In this document: piece after piece, positions 13,901 to 25,994 of the stretch | How positions within the stretch are numbered: the stretch's first letter is position 1 | Layout of the letters: every line of letters starts with the position of its first letter | NCBI GenBank assembly: GCA_031761405.1 | Contig: JASEVX010000001.1 | Span: 115,978,609 to 116,042,608 of the forward strand | Length of the DNA stretch: 64,000 bases | Origin: Serripes groenlandicus | Lineage: Eukaryota > Mollusca > Bivalvia > Cardiida > Cardiidae | Direction of reading: 5' to 3' | Notes under the pieces: generated by a model | The model's input: only the letters and a program-made list of their open reading frames with translations | What the model was told of the DNA's origin: nothing | Database searches by the model: none | Position numbers and translations under genes: made by a program

Positions 13901-16900
13901 AAAATCAATTAAATAAAAGAACACTTACGTTGACAAATTCCTTCAAAACACACCTGAAACAAACCAAAGGTAAAGGTTTAATTTATTGATCATTTCATAA
14001 GTTATCATAAAATTGTTAATTTTAAAACATTATCAATTTTTAAATAAGCTGTTCTAAATATTTATGATAATGATCTGAATGTCCTTCTATCCAATCTGAG
14101 CGTAATGAATAATGTCTGGCATACGTTTCTTGAAATATGTAACTACATAAAAGTGGGCGGTATATACTGGTCACATATGGGCTATGCTTGGATTTTTAAC
14201 GCTCATACATTCTAGTAAAATGAAATCTTACAATAGACGTGCACGTGTTTGTATTGATTGCATAATTTGTTGCTGGGATAGCACTATGCTAATAGATGCG
14301 CCGGGTCGGGTTTCCAACATGCCGGCGCACTATAACGCATTTGCAGCAGCCGACTTTTAAGACAAATCTATAAAGCAAATAATCCTGTCAAGACTTGAAC
14401 GATCCTTACCCTTCCGTTTCCACAGCTGGTTCCTTGAGCGGCTACGTATCTAAAACAAGAGTTGCTGTCGGCACTAGAACATCCAAATCTTCGGCATACA
14501 TCTTGTGAATCTCTGTTACCCTGCAATAATATTTATATGTTTTAATCATCTGTTAAATCATATTGTGATTATTTTAGAATGATGACACATGTCTGTATAA
14601 CATGTGTCCTTATCATCTTAACAAAATATAGAAGCATATGGCACTGCATCTTTAGATTATGTGACAGGCAAACACCTAAATCACTGCAATCTGTGCCTCC
14701 GCTCAGTTGGGTCTGGTCCTACCCTGCTTGCCATCATGACATTCAATTCTGTCGGAAGCATCTACAGAATGGATGTGACTACAGAACAGTACACAGGCAT
14801 GCAATAAGATTTTGTTCAGCTTTATTTTATTAATCCGAATGTCATTCTATTACGATTAACAAGAACACCATTGTCATTAATTACATTCATCACATGTTTC
14901 AAATGTATCATATTGTTTAAAAAATGATATAAACCTTCGAGTGTTTTTGCAATAAAGTATATTGCATTGTACTGTATTACATAGGCCCATCTTACCGTAC
15001 AAAATGTTGCACCAGCTCCTCGCAAGAGTTCACACTGTTCGTCTTCAGTGTACAATTGACCGGCAAATGTACTATTAAAAGTGTCGAACTCCTCGGGGTC
15101 GTAGATGTCAGCAGTATCAAGTGTACACGAACCGGTGCTGAAAGTAATGAGTGTTTAGGTAAATTTTCACACGTGGTATTGGTATAATAACAAAACTTAA
15201 GTACACAATGTCGCTACAAAATGGCGATTCGTAAATCATTATACAATGTCTACAATTTCAAATTAAACGCATACCCATGTTTAAGCGCATGTTTTAGTAG
15301 TTACCAGCATATATTTCACTATAACATTGACAGTGATGTATCATTAGCATTGAAGAAGCATAGAGAAAATAGGTTAATCAACTTATTAGTTAAATAACAT
15401 ACTAAATCCACTACACGCATGATTGGCTTATCTAAAATATGAGCAACTTCTAGCGATGTTGGTCTGAATTGTGCTTCGTGTGTCTATGCCTATATGAGTG
15501 TAAATGATTGTTGGGCCATAATACATTTAGTGATTTCTTACCCGAGACTATTGACGTAACTTTTAAAAGAGTCAATAGAACAACTGGAGAATCTCCAAGG
15601 ATTTATTGTTGTAGATTGCGCAGACAGACTGGGTACAAATGGCGCCATCACGAAATCCGCGTTTACGTCACATGCAGAATCGGTATCACCAGCATCGTGA
15701 AGAGCACCCAAACTGTAAGAAATACACAACATTATATGTTATTATTTAATGTTTTCACATTTTCTGACACTTATTGGTGCGTGTGCAGACGAGGTTTGAA
15801 AGTTATGTCACACAATTAATGCTCATGATTAGCCATTCTTACGTTTGCCACAATGTTTTCAATTCTTTTTAAAATAATATTTCCATGAAACTAGACTTTC
15901 AACTACCCTTTATTGATGTATTTTCCAATTCGTCTGCTAAAGACAGGAAGGTTAAGGACGAAATGTTCAAAATGCTTCCTGAATTGTCACTTTGAATGAA
16001 ATATCAGACACATTAAATGTCATAAGATTAATTAAACAAAGTAACTTTTGTGTGGTTGTTATTTAAATGACTGTTCGGCTGACAACCTAACGATTAAGAT
16101 ATAGTAGTTCTTTTCAGACATGAATATAGGCGGTCCTCCGGGAACGCAACCTGAACGTAACCTGCCTGCGTTAATCAAATGAATATGCTTTGCGGATGTT
16201 CTTTGAGATCTTCTTTGACCAATTGTCAAATAGTGCAGAGCAAGATTCAGATCAGACTGTACGATGTATTGGCTGATCTGGATCTACGCAGCTCGCAAAT
16301 GCCTTACGTTTCGAGTTTTTCTACAACAACTCGACATATTATTAATGTATATATATTCCATTATGGAAAAACTTGGAGTTATTTGAACTCATATAATTGA
16401 GTTATTCGGTCTGCGGTCAGTGTGGTGTTGATGAGAGCCAATCAAATCTCGAATGCGCGTAGCAATACCCCCCCCCCCACCCCCCCCCCAAAAAGAGAAA
16501 AATAAACAAGGTTTCGAACGACATATTTGCAATATATATAATTATGCTATATTTTGCATGAAGAACCAATGATATCAACCTGAAGTCAAACCTACTTATG
16601 ACCAAGTTCGTGAGCAAGGACACCAGCTCCCTTGAAAAATCCAAGTTCTTCATTAATCGACACCCCCCAAAATGTACAGACTCCATCAAGGTAGGCAATT
16701 CCGGCCACGCCTGTCGATCCTCCAGCCTGAATATCGGATCTAAAAATAGAAACAATTGAACTTCGTCAGGAGAAAAACATATCTTGTATGCAGATTGTGC
16801 AAAACACCAAATCTAGAGATTTGTCTCAAATATAGTTTAGTTACGTTATGCGACAACGGATCTTTTGTTTTCCTTTATTGGTAGCATATACATTAACTTA

Positions 16901-19900
16901 AGAGTGAAGTTGAAGACATTGTTGAATTAAACAATATATCAATTGACGTTAGAACGTTTTATTACGTTGTTTTACCTTCGAGTATTTTGACAATACAAAT
17001 TGTAGGATTCACCACAAACTAAATCATTCCTTACGACAAACTTCAGCAATATAATACCGTTATATAATCTTCTTTCGTATTATTGAAGTAGATATTCATT
17101 TTGAAAAGCTGAATAAATCTGCAGAAATAAGTCGAGTTAGTCTTCCAGATAACGTATTAACATACGCAACATTCTTCTCCAAACTTTACGGATATACTTT
17201 CTTCTTAAGACGTCATCTTTTGCAAATATAATCACCTTTACAGTTATCTATTCGAAAGTGTTTTATCATTTTTTTAAATAGTATAATAACTTGATACAAT
17301 CGCCTATATTGGTCGACGAGAACCAATTTGATATGAATATTATGATGTAACATCTTCAATAACATTGTAACTACACAATGAGTTATATCTACACAATAGT
17401 ACATACCCAGTCATAAAAGCAGCATGATCGTGTTTCGGTAGCCCACCGGTATCACGTCTCCACGTTCTCATGAACTCAAGACCGGCGAGACCATCAGTGG
17501 AACTTCCAGAATAATCTAACCAAGGAGAATCGACTACTTGCTGTAACGTACACAAACATATAACCTGTTAACCAGTTTGCTGCTATAAACAGATTGAAAC
17601 AACACTTGCCAGCACTGTCAATGATATCTAACATACACATTCGTTCAGTGAAACCCTCGTCTACATCGTGCACTGTTTGTGTTGCCTTTCTTGGACGTAC
17701 GACACTTTGAGGTCAATTATATTTAGCCTGACTATCTGTGCCACATACTTTGCCTATCCTAGTTAATATAACCAGGTGCTGCCAGGCGAAACGTGCATTC
17801 GTTCTTTTTTATATATGACATATAAGCAGAATTACTCCAAACACGTGCCACAACGTGTCAAATATTGTTTAAGTAACCAGGTACTGCGAGGCGAAACGTG
17901 TGTTCTTTCGAACAATCTTTTTATATATGAGATCTTAGCAGAATGTCTCCAAACACGTTCCAGAACGTGTCAAATTGTGTTACAATTACTAGGTGCTTCC
18001 TGACGAAACGAGTGTTCGTGCGAATGAAATTGTTCTAATTGACGTTTATGCACAAATACTCAAAACGCATGCCCGAACTTGGCAAAATTCGAGGATAAAT
18101 TCATCTCCATAAGGTTAAACATTTCTCTTGTTGGTTCGCAATGAATCTATTAAGACTCGGGTTTTAGCAATATAATTATATATCAGGTAATGATGAATAA
18201 ATAAGAAACCAAGACTTACTGTTGAGATGACGAATCCAGTAGCTCTGACGTAGAAAGAATAGTTAGGATCTTCGATACTGACATAACGAAGATCAACCTG
18301 GAATCAAAAACAAGTAAACTTACAATTAATTGTTTTCCACAAGCAGAAACATTGTAATACATCAAACATTAGAGCCTGATCAATATTAGTATAATGATAT
18401 TAGAGCTGGAAAGACGGAAATATCGTCTATGCGACAGCTTAGAGTAAAGAAATAATGCAAATTAAGAATAAAAATATATTTGGCTTTGTTCATCATTAAA
18501 TACATAGTGTATGAAATATCTTTGTGCCGATAGAGATTATCCAAGCGGCGCAGGCTCATCAAGATTGTCGTTGGTTGCAAGGACGCGAATGTCCTTGTTT
18601 GTAGAAGACATACATTATCGTATGAATAATCCGCATGTTTTGAAATCGAACGGTTTTTATTTCAGTTGTTCTTTATTAGATATCCATCTCGTTTTGGCTA
18701 GTGGGTCGAGGTTCATATGAATGTTTAAAACAAAAAAGAAGACCTTTTGAAAATAATAACAAATATAATACGATATGAAATGGTGCTTTATTTAAAAGAA
18801 AATTAACCTGAATATGTAAATCAATATGCTGATGTCAAAAATCGAGGCTTAGCAAATATTGCGTGTTGGATAATGCTTCCATTTCTTAACGTGTAAGTAG
18901 AATCGAAGACAATCCTAAATAAGTCGCTTCCTATGACAGATATATAGTTTAGTTTTAACCGTATTTATCTTACGTCGGGCTGGGAAACAAGCTTGATATA
19001 TACATTTCGCTCGACGACTACATCATGAAACCCGTATCAGTATACGCGCCACCCTTTGTATTAAACCTGTCTCAAAGACAGAAGCTGCTCGCCACGGGAC
19101 CCGAACCTGGAACCCTTTGTACGAGATCCCGATGTTCTACAACTGCAAACAAAACTTCCTACTGTATAGCTAATAAGTGCACATTATTTTCATATGTCGA
19201 ACGAATGAAACTTGAACTGTTAATGCATTGCGTTGGCCAGGCTATCGACTTGAGTCTATTTATTTCTGTGATGTAAACTCCATCGTTTTATCATATTCTT
19301 TATAAGTGTCTTTAAACGGCGTTAACGCAACCGTGTTGTGGTTCAAATAGAACCTAGTTTAATTAAAATTCCAGAGCATACACGTGATCTTTCTTACCCC
19401 GTTAATGATATGAGAGAAATATTCTCGGACTTTTTGTAGAATACCCTCAACACCCAATCCATTGTGTATCGCAGCAAATCTGTAAAACATAAATTGTTTT
19501 ATAATGTCATTGTCGGACAGGGAAAAATACGTACCTTTTGACAACACATATAAAACACATACTATTGGTGAACTAGAGATAGTTGGCAGATACATGAAGA
19601 AATCAAGTTCGTTTGTTTGTACATACATTACGGAAGGCTCAATGTTCTATCTACTTGTTTTTGACGACTCAATGTTCTATTATAAACTTTTTTTTGAAGA
19701 CTCAATGTTCTATTATAATTTTGTTTGGGAAGACTCAATGTTCTATTAAAAGCTTATTTTCTGAAAACTAAATATTCTTTTAAAACTTGTTTTCGGAAGA
19801 CGCAATATACAACTCAATCATATTAAATTATTAATAGATTATTGCATCTCTGTTCTATTGAATTGTAGAAATCTAACAACTCAATCGAATTAATTGATTA

Positions 19901-22900
19901 TTGCATCTCAACACGAGGACTTTTTTATGGTGGCATACCATTTACATGAAACAAATACAAGAAAGTAGGTCATTTAGTAATACAGATGATAATTATTTGT
20001 TTCTGTTTAATACCTAGATAAATCATCACTGCATGAATCACAAAGGTGATATGTTCATCTGTGGCAATAACACGAGAAGTCAAATAGTTCTGGGTGTTCA
20101 GGAATGTAAATACATATCGCTCTTATATCTGCAACAGATGTTCTTTTATTCCATGTTATTCTTGGCGGCATACGGACACTAGGTAATGACAAATTAAACC
20201 CTTCCAATAAATCACTCAAATCAATGCGCTGTTTCAAATAGTGTGTTTGTCGGGGTAAAATCCACTTAATATCATTCAATCATAAGTATATTACCTCTGG
20301 TAAATTAAATGGTCCACAGCAAAAACCATTTCAATACCGTGAGCGCTAGCGGTTTGTCTCTTGTGTATGTCATGTGACGATCTGTGCTGTAACCTGGCCA
20401 ACAGACGCTCAACTCGGTCAATTTCGGCTTCAGTCAAACCTCCGATTTCGCTGACATCTTCGTTCTTCTCCTCGTCTTCTCCTGTAAAGTGTCAAGATCG
20501 TGCAATTTACTACAAGTACAATTAGCCGTGAACTATAAAAACTAGCCTTAGGTTTTGTTGTGATTTTGATATTGATGAAAACTAACAAAAAACTAACTAA
20601 ACACTTTTATTGTTTCAATCTGAATGTACAGATTTCGAAAGATTTTCCTCGATATAAACAATTGAAATAATGTATGAGAACACTTGATATTAGATAGTAG
20701 AAAAAACAAGCTATAATTCAGCCGTCCCGCGATAAAACCAGCATTATGGCCTCTGCGTAATGTATCGACCCGGATCAACCTAAGCATGCCGCCCAGGCTA
20801 ACCCGGACAGTCACTTTTCGCCTCCTGTGGATTTTCTGTTTCAGCAAACATTACTCTATACCTCTATCCCCTGGGACGGAATGTGTCGGCCCGGATCAGT
20901 CTGTGCGGACTGCGCAGGCTGATCTGGGTCGATGCATTAATAAGAGACCAAAACGTTGGTGTTCTCGCGGGACGGCTTATATAATGATGAGGAGACGAAA
21001 CAATTACTTACGGATTACATAATCATCATTGGACGTAACGATGATACCTCTTCCTGTGTGTGTTTGGTGGGTACCAGTGCTGTGTACTCTCTCCAAAACC
21101 TCCAATGTGTGTGGAACACCGAGAGCGGCGTGGCGTTTGTCGGCACCAGAGGTGGCTGGTTCGAGTTTGTACTCTTTACCTCTGATGAGGACATTTCCTT
21201 CCTAAAATTAATATGAATAATGTTGTGTGTTTGTCTTATTGGGGTTTTATCTCATTTTCAACATAATTTCAATTATATCACGGCGACAATTAATTCATTC
21301 ATAAATTCCTGATCCCTGGGTAAACCAACCAATACTTGCTAAGAAATGTGACTTGCCCATGGGTCCACCACTGTAACCGTGGCGACTCGGGGTCGAACCA
21401 TGGACCCGCTAATCCTGAACTCTGAACCTGCTAACCACTCAGTCACATATTCGTTGGATATGTACCCATACTTTCTTTGATGGTAAAGTTAATCGAATGC
21501 TTATTAATTACGCCTTTGTATTACAACAACAACACTCATCATAGTCACACGCTTTGCTGTATATCTGGACCACTCAGTCGTACAGAGAAGGCTCAGTCCA
21601 GCATGTGCATATAAACAGTAGCATATCCCCTGTGGTACAGTGAATAAATGTGATAGCAGGGAAAATAGCTTATTGATTGATCGACTGGCTTGGTAACTCA
21701 TGTAAAACAATCCACAGTGCGAACTGCTGAGTGATCACTTTTCGCCTCCCGGTAAAAGAGTCCAGTTATTTCTGTTATGTTATAAAACAAGTTTAATTAC
21801 TTACTAATGAGTTAAAGCAAGGTCCATGCTCGCTGGGTAAACAAGAGCTCCTTACGTAAGCGCCATTTCTTTTGTCTTGGAAAAACTTCATCTGCAGATA
21901 CAAGTAGGTAAAGGTTAAGATAAATAATTAACCATTGCATGTCAAAGGTCAAATTTACATTAATCTCTATAACAAAACCCGACCTGGTCAGATAATGACC
22001 TCTTGTTAAGTACATGTAAACCGTTGAACGTGATATACAACACAGATTGCTTTATATATATTGAACTAATCACCACTTTGCAATAATGTTGTAGAAAAAA
22101 ACACTTCGCCATTTTACCAATAAAACAAATTCCAAACAACCAAATGGTGTACTCATATCCAGCGATTTTTGATTTGGACATATAAGTATTCATGAAGGAA
22201 CCATTTATGTGTGTGATGCAGCAATTACTAATGTTAAACAAGCATGTATTGAGTCGAGCCCGATTATTTGGGGTTCAAATATTTTTTAACTTAACCTTTT
22301 CCCACTTGCAGACGCATTTTGACGCATATACAGCAGACGACTTTTGAAAACATTGTGACAAAAGGGGAAATTGCTCAATATGAACAATTTCTCCTTTAGC
22401 CACAATGTCTTCATTTCTATTCAATAATTACAATTTCCATTATGAAACATTTTCATATTGTTGTCAAAACCGTCTGCTTCAGATTGTGTTGCATGTGGGA
22501 AAGGGTTAATAAGTCATTTTAAGGTCATCTTCTTATTGCTGATTTTGATTATCATTTTTATAACCTAACATGGATAAAACAGTCACTTAAAAAGCCTGCA
22601 AAATCTAATCAGTTGAAAGTCGTGTTTAAGATAGATCATGACGCCAACGATGTATTAAAAATTTGTCAGTTTCACAATTACTATCAATATAAACATGTTT
22701 TATTTCGAACCATGTGGTCATTTCTAATGCATGTATTCATGCAAATTCGTCCAATTGTATGTGTGTACCAAATGTTGTAGTGTATATGTGTACCATGTGT
22801 TGAATTATATGCGTGTACCAAGTTTTAAAGTAGATGCGTGTACTAAGTGTTAAAGTGTATGCGTGTAACACGTGTTGGAGTATAGGTGTGTACCAAATGT

Positions 22901-25056
22901 TGACGTATATGCGTGTACCAAGTGTTGAAGTGTATGCGTGTACCAAGTGTTGAAGTGTATGTGTGTAACACGTGTTGGAGTATAGGTATGTACCAAATGT
23001 TGACGTATATACGTGTACTAAGTGTTAAAGTGTATGCGTGTAACACGTGTTGGAGTATAGGTGTGTACCAAATGTTGACGTATATGCGTGTACCAAGTGT
23101 TGAAGTGTATGCGTTTACCAAGTGTTGAAGTGTATGTGTGTAAGTTGGAATAATCTGTGTATTTCAAATCACAAAAAGAAGAACATTATTATCATTTAAC
23201 AGATCCACAAATAAGAAGTAAAACCTACGCTATTGTGTGGAACTCTAACTGGAACAGCCACACTGTCTCCATTTGCACTATGTCTGTTCAGGAAGATTGG
23301 CGCATTGGCGTTCAAGTTGGTATTTTCCTCGAGGTTTAGTTCTATATCTCCGCCACTATGACGTAAGCGGAAGTTAAGTGTTTCTGATTGGTCAAGAGTT
23401 CTTCGATAGGTGTCGCTGTTTAAACTTTCAAGATAAGCTGTTTCGCCTGAAGAAAAACGCAGTCCTAGAATTTAGTACACGGATCAACAAATCATATATT
23501 TAACTCCGACAGTTAAACCCTGTAACTCATAGAACGTTGACAATTATAATACAGTCGATGTTTTCCGTTCGTCCATCTGTCCATCAAACTGCGAGTTATT
23601 GACAACCGACACACCATATTAATATATCACATGAACTTATATTAACTTATCTACTGCTATACGCGTATTAAAACACATTCCATATCATTGTGTGCGACTT
23701 GAAACAACAAATTTGAACAATATAGACCAAGATCAGCCAGTATATTCACGTACTATTATCTTGGTCTGCATTGATCGCTACTCATTCATCAATCAGTCAA
23801 ATTTAAATTTCTAAAAATCAACATTGATGGTATTTTTCTCAGAATGAGGATTACCAATGTAAAATGTCTAAATATGACAGTTTGGGTAATGTTGTTTTAC
23901 ACGCTTTGGAATTGGAAAATGGGAATACAATTAACAAAACATAACATAATTTTATTGGCATACAATAAATACATATTTATAGCCAACATGAGTGATATAC
24001 AATTAGAAAAAAGATAAACATACAAAAGTTGCAAGGTGGTTCAGCTAAAAAGACCTGACATATCAATAAATAAAGTTTACAGAGAAGTGTCAATAATTGA
24101 ATAATTATATTATCAATTTTTCAATTCAATCGTTTATTTTTTTCTAAGTCTCAAAATGAGACACATGAAAATAACAATATATCTTACAAATTAAATACAT
24201 ATAATGTCACGTGAATAATTATATTATCATTAATCTTTTTTTTTTCTCACTTAAATTCGATCAATCATTATTGTGTTTGTTTTTAACAATACATTGTATA
24301 AACAATTGACAGAAGAATATAATACTATACATAACATACTATGATTTCAAATCGGTGTTACAATTGTTTGGAATTAAAACAATTATTCATGAGGTTTTTT
24401 TTTTATATTTTTTCATAATAAAACAAATGTCTTTAATTCATACATGTATGTAGTCTCTCTCCGAGTTTTGCTGACTAAATTGTCAGTTGGTTTACAAAAC
24501 ATTAAATGGGAAAACATATTAAAAATACAAATCGACAAAATATTTAGAAATACAATGAGAATTTGAAAAAGTCGTGTGCAAAATTTCATTAAAGATACTC
24601 CTACATAAAGATATGTGTTTATGGATGTCACTACAATATTTAACTATCTGTATCATCATAACGTTGAATGGTACGATTATCAGGCGAGGCAGGAACGTAG
24701 TAGTTAAACGTATAAACGTCCCGTGTATGGGTTTTAAACAGAACTTACCAAATTCGTGTATAGATTCCGTCTTTCCAAATTGCAGAAGTGATTAAGTTAA
24801 ATCAAATACATATTCCTATCATAAGATTTACGCTGAAATTAGTATCAATAAACAAATCTAACTCTACGTTTACTTTAAATGGTCGGCGACTACCAGTGAA
24901 AAGGTGCGATTGTTATGGACGAGTTAGCGTAAATCAAAGATCGAACGTAATTTAAACAGCAATTTATTTATAGATTTTGCGGAAATGAAACAAACTAAGT
25001 TCATAAATACCTGCAGCTGAGGCTACGAACAGCAAAATAAAACCAAGTGCCAACAT
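10796..25056 (-). CDS. Secreted ADAM/ADAMTS-like zinc metalloprotease, 15 exons, 3' end incomplete
   Basis: Predicted secreted zinc endopeptidase that would cleave extracellular proteins. Exons in transcript order: 25056-25011, 23446-23229, 21891-21805, 21201-21012, 20481-20295, 19479-19398, 18297-18220, 17540-17407, 16739-16596, 15712-15542, 15137-14996, 14520-14410, 13953-13929, 12947-12819, 10912-10796. All junctions are GT/AG and phases agree throughout, giving 1861 nt (620 codons plus one base). Layout by residue: signal peptide 1-16, propeptide to about 222, KR site 221-222, catalytic domain about 223-446 with HELGHNLGALHD at 384-395 and a Met-turn Met near 411, Cys-rich domain 447-538, Thr/Pro linker 539-581, six-Cys module 582-620. 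The start was chosen because the ATG opens a hydrophobic leader just downstream of a TATA box. No thrombospondin type 1 repeat was seen, so it is closer to short invertebrate MIG-17-like proteases than to classical ADAMTS. The last exon ends TGT C before GTAAGT, so a short terminal exon with the stop is missing from the model. Class is confident; substrate is unknown. Confidence 0.9.
11155..12724 (+). repeat. 1.6-kb dispersed repeat, copy 1
   Basis: Begins TTTATTAGTCGCCGGGCAG with a GC-rich hairpin (GTCGCCGGGC / GCCCGCGAC) and ends near CATCAACTTTCTCTTGTT. It matches 46292-47929 in order and orientation along most of its length. No coding capacity seen. It lies in the intron between metalloprotease exons 15 and 14. 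Confidence 0.72.
12819..12947 (-). CDS. Metalloprotease exon 14: Thr/Pro-rich linker
   Basis: A 129-nt exon encodes 43 residues dominated by Thr, Pro, Ser and Asn (ETTNPPTNRSTNSPTKPTTT and onward). Such stretches usually carry dense O-glycans and act as stiff spacers. Acceptor TTTTTAG and donor ATG/GTATTT flank it, and its phase (1 in, 1 out) matches both neighbours. Confidence 0.8.
13181..13395 (-). mobile_element. tRNA-derived SINE, minus orientation
   Basis: On the minus strand a tRNA-like head (AGTGGTGTAGTAGTTAGAGA, then GGTTTCGATTCCCGGTGG) leads to a tail ending CGCCGTGATATAACTGAAAT. It is in intron 13 of the metalloprotease gene. Confidence 0.74.
13929..15137 (-). CDS. Metalloprotease exons 11-13: ADAM cysteine-rich domain
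   Basis: Exon 11 contains GQLYTEDEQCELLRGAGATF followed by Cys, closely matching the ADAMTS/ADAM Cys-rich pattern in which GQxYxxxEQC is followed by a GxxxxxC motif. Exon 12 (37 codons, phase 0 at both ends) has four Cys and ends GTSCGNGR. Exon 13 is only 25 nt and encodes VCFEGICQ, equivalent to the WCxxGxC step that closes this domain in relatives. No thrombospondin repeat follows; the chain goes directly into a Thr-rich linker. Role is inferred as substrate or matrix recognition. Confidence 0.85.
15542..20481 (-). CDS. Metalloprotease exons 5-10: catalytic domain
   Basis: The catalytic domain begins in exon 5 after the KR site and runs through exon 10. Exon 6 ends in VREYFSHIING and exon 7 starts VDLRYVSIEDPNYSFYV, a typical reprolysin helix and strand. 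Exon 8 contains LPKHDHAAFMTG, and exon 9 GVAGIAYLDGVC, both family landmarks. The zinc motif is split by an intron: exon 9 ends after HELGH plus two bases of Asn, and exon 10 resumes with LGALHD. All three His, the Glu and the trailing Asp are present, so the enzyme looks catalytically competent. ADFVMAPF in exon 10 supplies the Met-turn. A C-rich stretch of the same exon (FSSCSIDSFKSYV) closes the domain. Confidence 0.92.
17765..18080. repeat. About 108-bp tandem triplication
   Basis: Three units each contain a variant of ACCAGGTxCTGCxAGGCGAA, TTTTTATATATGA and the near-palindrome ACACGTGCCACAACGTGT. The third unit is diverged. It is in intron 7 of the metalloprotease gene. Confidence 0.8.
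19637..19800. repeat. 33-bp tandem repeat, about 4-5 units
   Basis: CTCAATGTTCTATT recurs at 30-33 bp spacing, fading to the right. It is in intron 5 of the metalloprotease gene. Confidence 0.82.
20295..25056 (-). CDS. Metalloprotease exons 1-5: signal peptide, propeptide and maturation site
   Basis: Exon 1 (46 nt) encodes a leader starting MLALGFILLFVASAA. Exon 2 carries the prodomain core, including LNFRLRHSGGDIELNL, the kind of beta-rich segment seen in reprolysin propeptides. Exon 3 (29 residues) has two Cys (about residues 105 and 113) in a GAYVRSSCLPSEHGPCFNSL context, where ADAM-type prodomains usually read GACFNGLAWI-like; one of these Cys may hold the latent zinc. Exon 4 continues with NVLIRGKEYKLEP. 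Exon 5 is charged, then reaches HKRQ at 220-223, a dibasic furin-like site, followed by the first catalytic strand (HGIEMVFAVDHLIYQ). The Cys-switch assignment is inference. Confidence 0.85.
20721..20976 (-). mobile_element. Short inverted-repeat element (GCCGTCCCGCGAG family)
   Basis: Opposite-orientation copy in intron 4 of the metalloprotease gene, ending only 36 bp from exon 4. Both termini are well kept (GCCGTCCCGCGATAAAACC and TTCTCGCGGGACGGC). Confidence 0.75.
21268..21448 (-). mobile_element. tRNA-derived SINE, minus orientation
   Basis: The head has TGGTTAGCAGGTTCAGAG and GGTTCGACCCCGAGTC. The tail is CGCCGTGATATAATTGAAAT. It lies in intron 3 of the metalloprotease gene. Confidence 0.72.
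22291..22509. mobile_element. TTAA-flanked MITE, piggyBac-like, best copy
   Basis: About 219 bp with ends TTAACCTTTTCCCAC and GTGGGAAAGGGTTAA. Inner arms contain GCAGACGACTTTTGAAAACA and its complement, around a central palindrome (GAAATTGCTCA / GAACAATTTC). TTAA at both borders and CCC-starting termini resemble piggyBac derivatives. It lies in intron 2 of the metalloprotease gene. Confidence 0.78.
22755..23150. repeat. About 25-bp tandem array with higher-order structure
   Basis: Units such as GCGTGTACCAAGTGTTGAAG alternate with GTGTAACACGTGTTGGAGTA and GTGTACCAAATGTTGACGTA. Sets of three to four units recur together. It lies in intron 2 of the metalloprotease gene, 80 bp from exon 2. Confidence 0.88.
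23930..24260 (-). repeat. Possible truncated LINE 3' tails in metalloprotease intron 1
   Basis: TTTTATTGGCATACAATAAA and TCTAAGTCTCAAAATGAGAC look like reverse-orientation 3' ends of non-LTR elements, but no coding part remains. Confidence 0.3.
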
Positions 25057-25142
25057 TGTGTTCCTTCTGTATTCAGTATCGATGTGCTTAGTCGTCTGTT
25101 GATGCAAGTCCTGTTGTTTGCCAAAACATACGTCTGTCCCGA

Positions 25143-25166
25143 TTTATATACCCTATCCACCATTGG
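25143..25166 (-). promoter_or_regulatory. TATA box and CCAAT motif of the metalloprotease gene
   Basis: On the minus strand TATATAAA occupies 25150-25143, about 90 bases upstream of the start codon, and CCAAT lies at 25166-25162. Transcription would be expected to start near 25115-25120, giving a 5' leader of about 60 nt. The call is by motif and position only. Confidence 0.55.
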
Positions 25167-25774
25167 AATTTTTGCCAGAAGGCATTCAATTGTACAATTA
25201 TAATCAATGTGTGAATCAAATAATAGAATTATGATGTCATTATCCAGGGACCTGCCGCGTCATGCAATTAAGGATCGTTTTGTATGAAAGCTAGTCCACT
25301 TAATTCAAATTATGGTTGTCGACTTCTAGAGATTAACACCTATCACTAATCCGGAATAAGAGAGTACCTACAGGGGTACAGAAATATAAATATTAATCGA
25401 TTTATTTTGATCTTAAGAATAGACGGTAATTGACTAGAATAATTACAATTTAAATGCATTTTGTAATTCAATTAATTGCTTTTGAGCCATTTTCTATGTA
25501 TTTGTTATACAAATTAAATGCGAAAACTGTGCCTTGTAAACGTTTTTATTTAAATTCAATATCAATTAATTTATTAAGTAAGAAGGAATGTCAATTGCTC
25601 CAAATTAACCCTTTTCCGCATCTTTTAAATGAGACACGGGCAGAATATGCTAAGGACACTTTCTACCTGAAGACGTATTTAAACGCATATTTCAAATGAG
25701 ACATGGGCAGAATATGCTAAGGACAACTTATTACTCATCTCTTACAATAAGTTCAACTGTAATAAATAGTTTGC

Positions 25775-25810
25775 CAGGGACGTAGATAAAATATCTTATC
25801 TACGTCCCTG
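25775..25810. mobile_element. Tiny hairpin with CAGGGAC ends, 1 of 4
   Basis: Perfect stem: CAGGGACGTAGATAA pairs with TTATCTACGTCCCTG around a loop of about six bases. No target duplication is visible for this one. Confidence 0.6.
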
Positions 25811-25994
25811 GTTATACGTTCAATTATAGAGATATGCCATATTTTGCCTAAATGTTTTCAAAGTCGTCTGCCGCAGATGTGTTGCTTTTTATGGACGAGT
25901 AAGGGTAGCAAACAATTTAAACACAGATTAAACTGCCTTATGTAAATTCTAGATTTTATAATGTTCAAAACTTGGGTTGATGTTTGTGTGTGTT

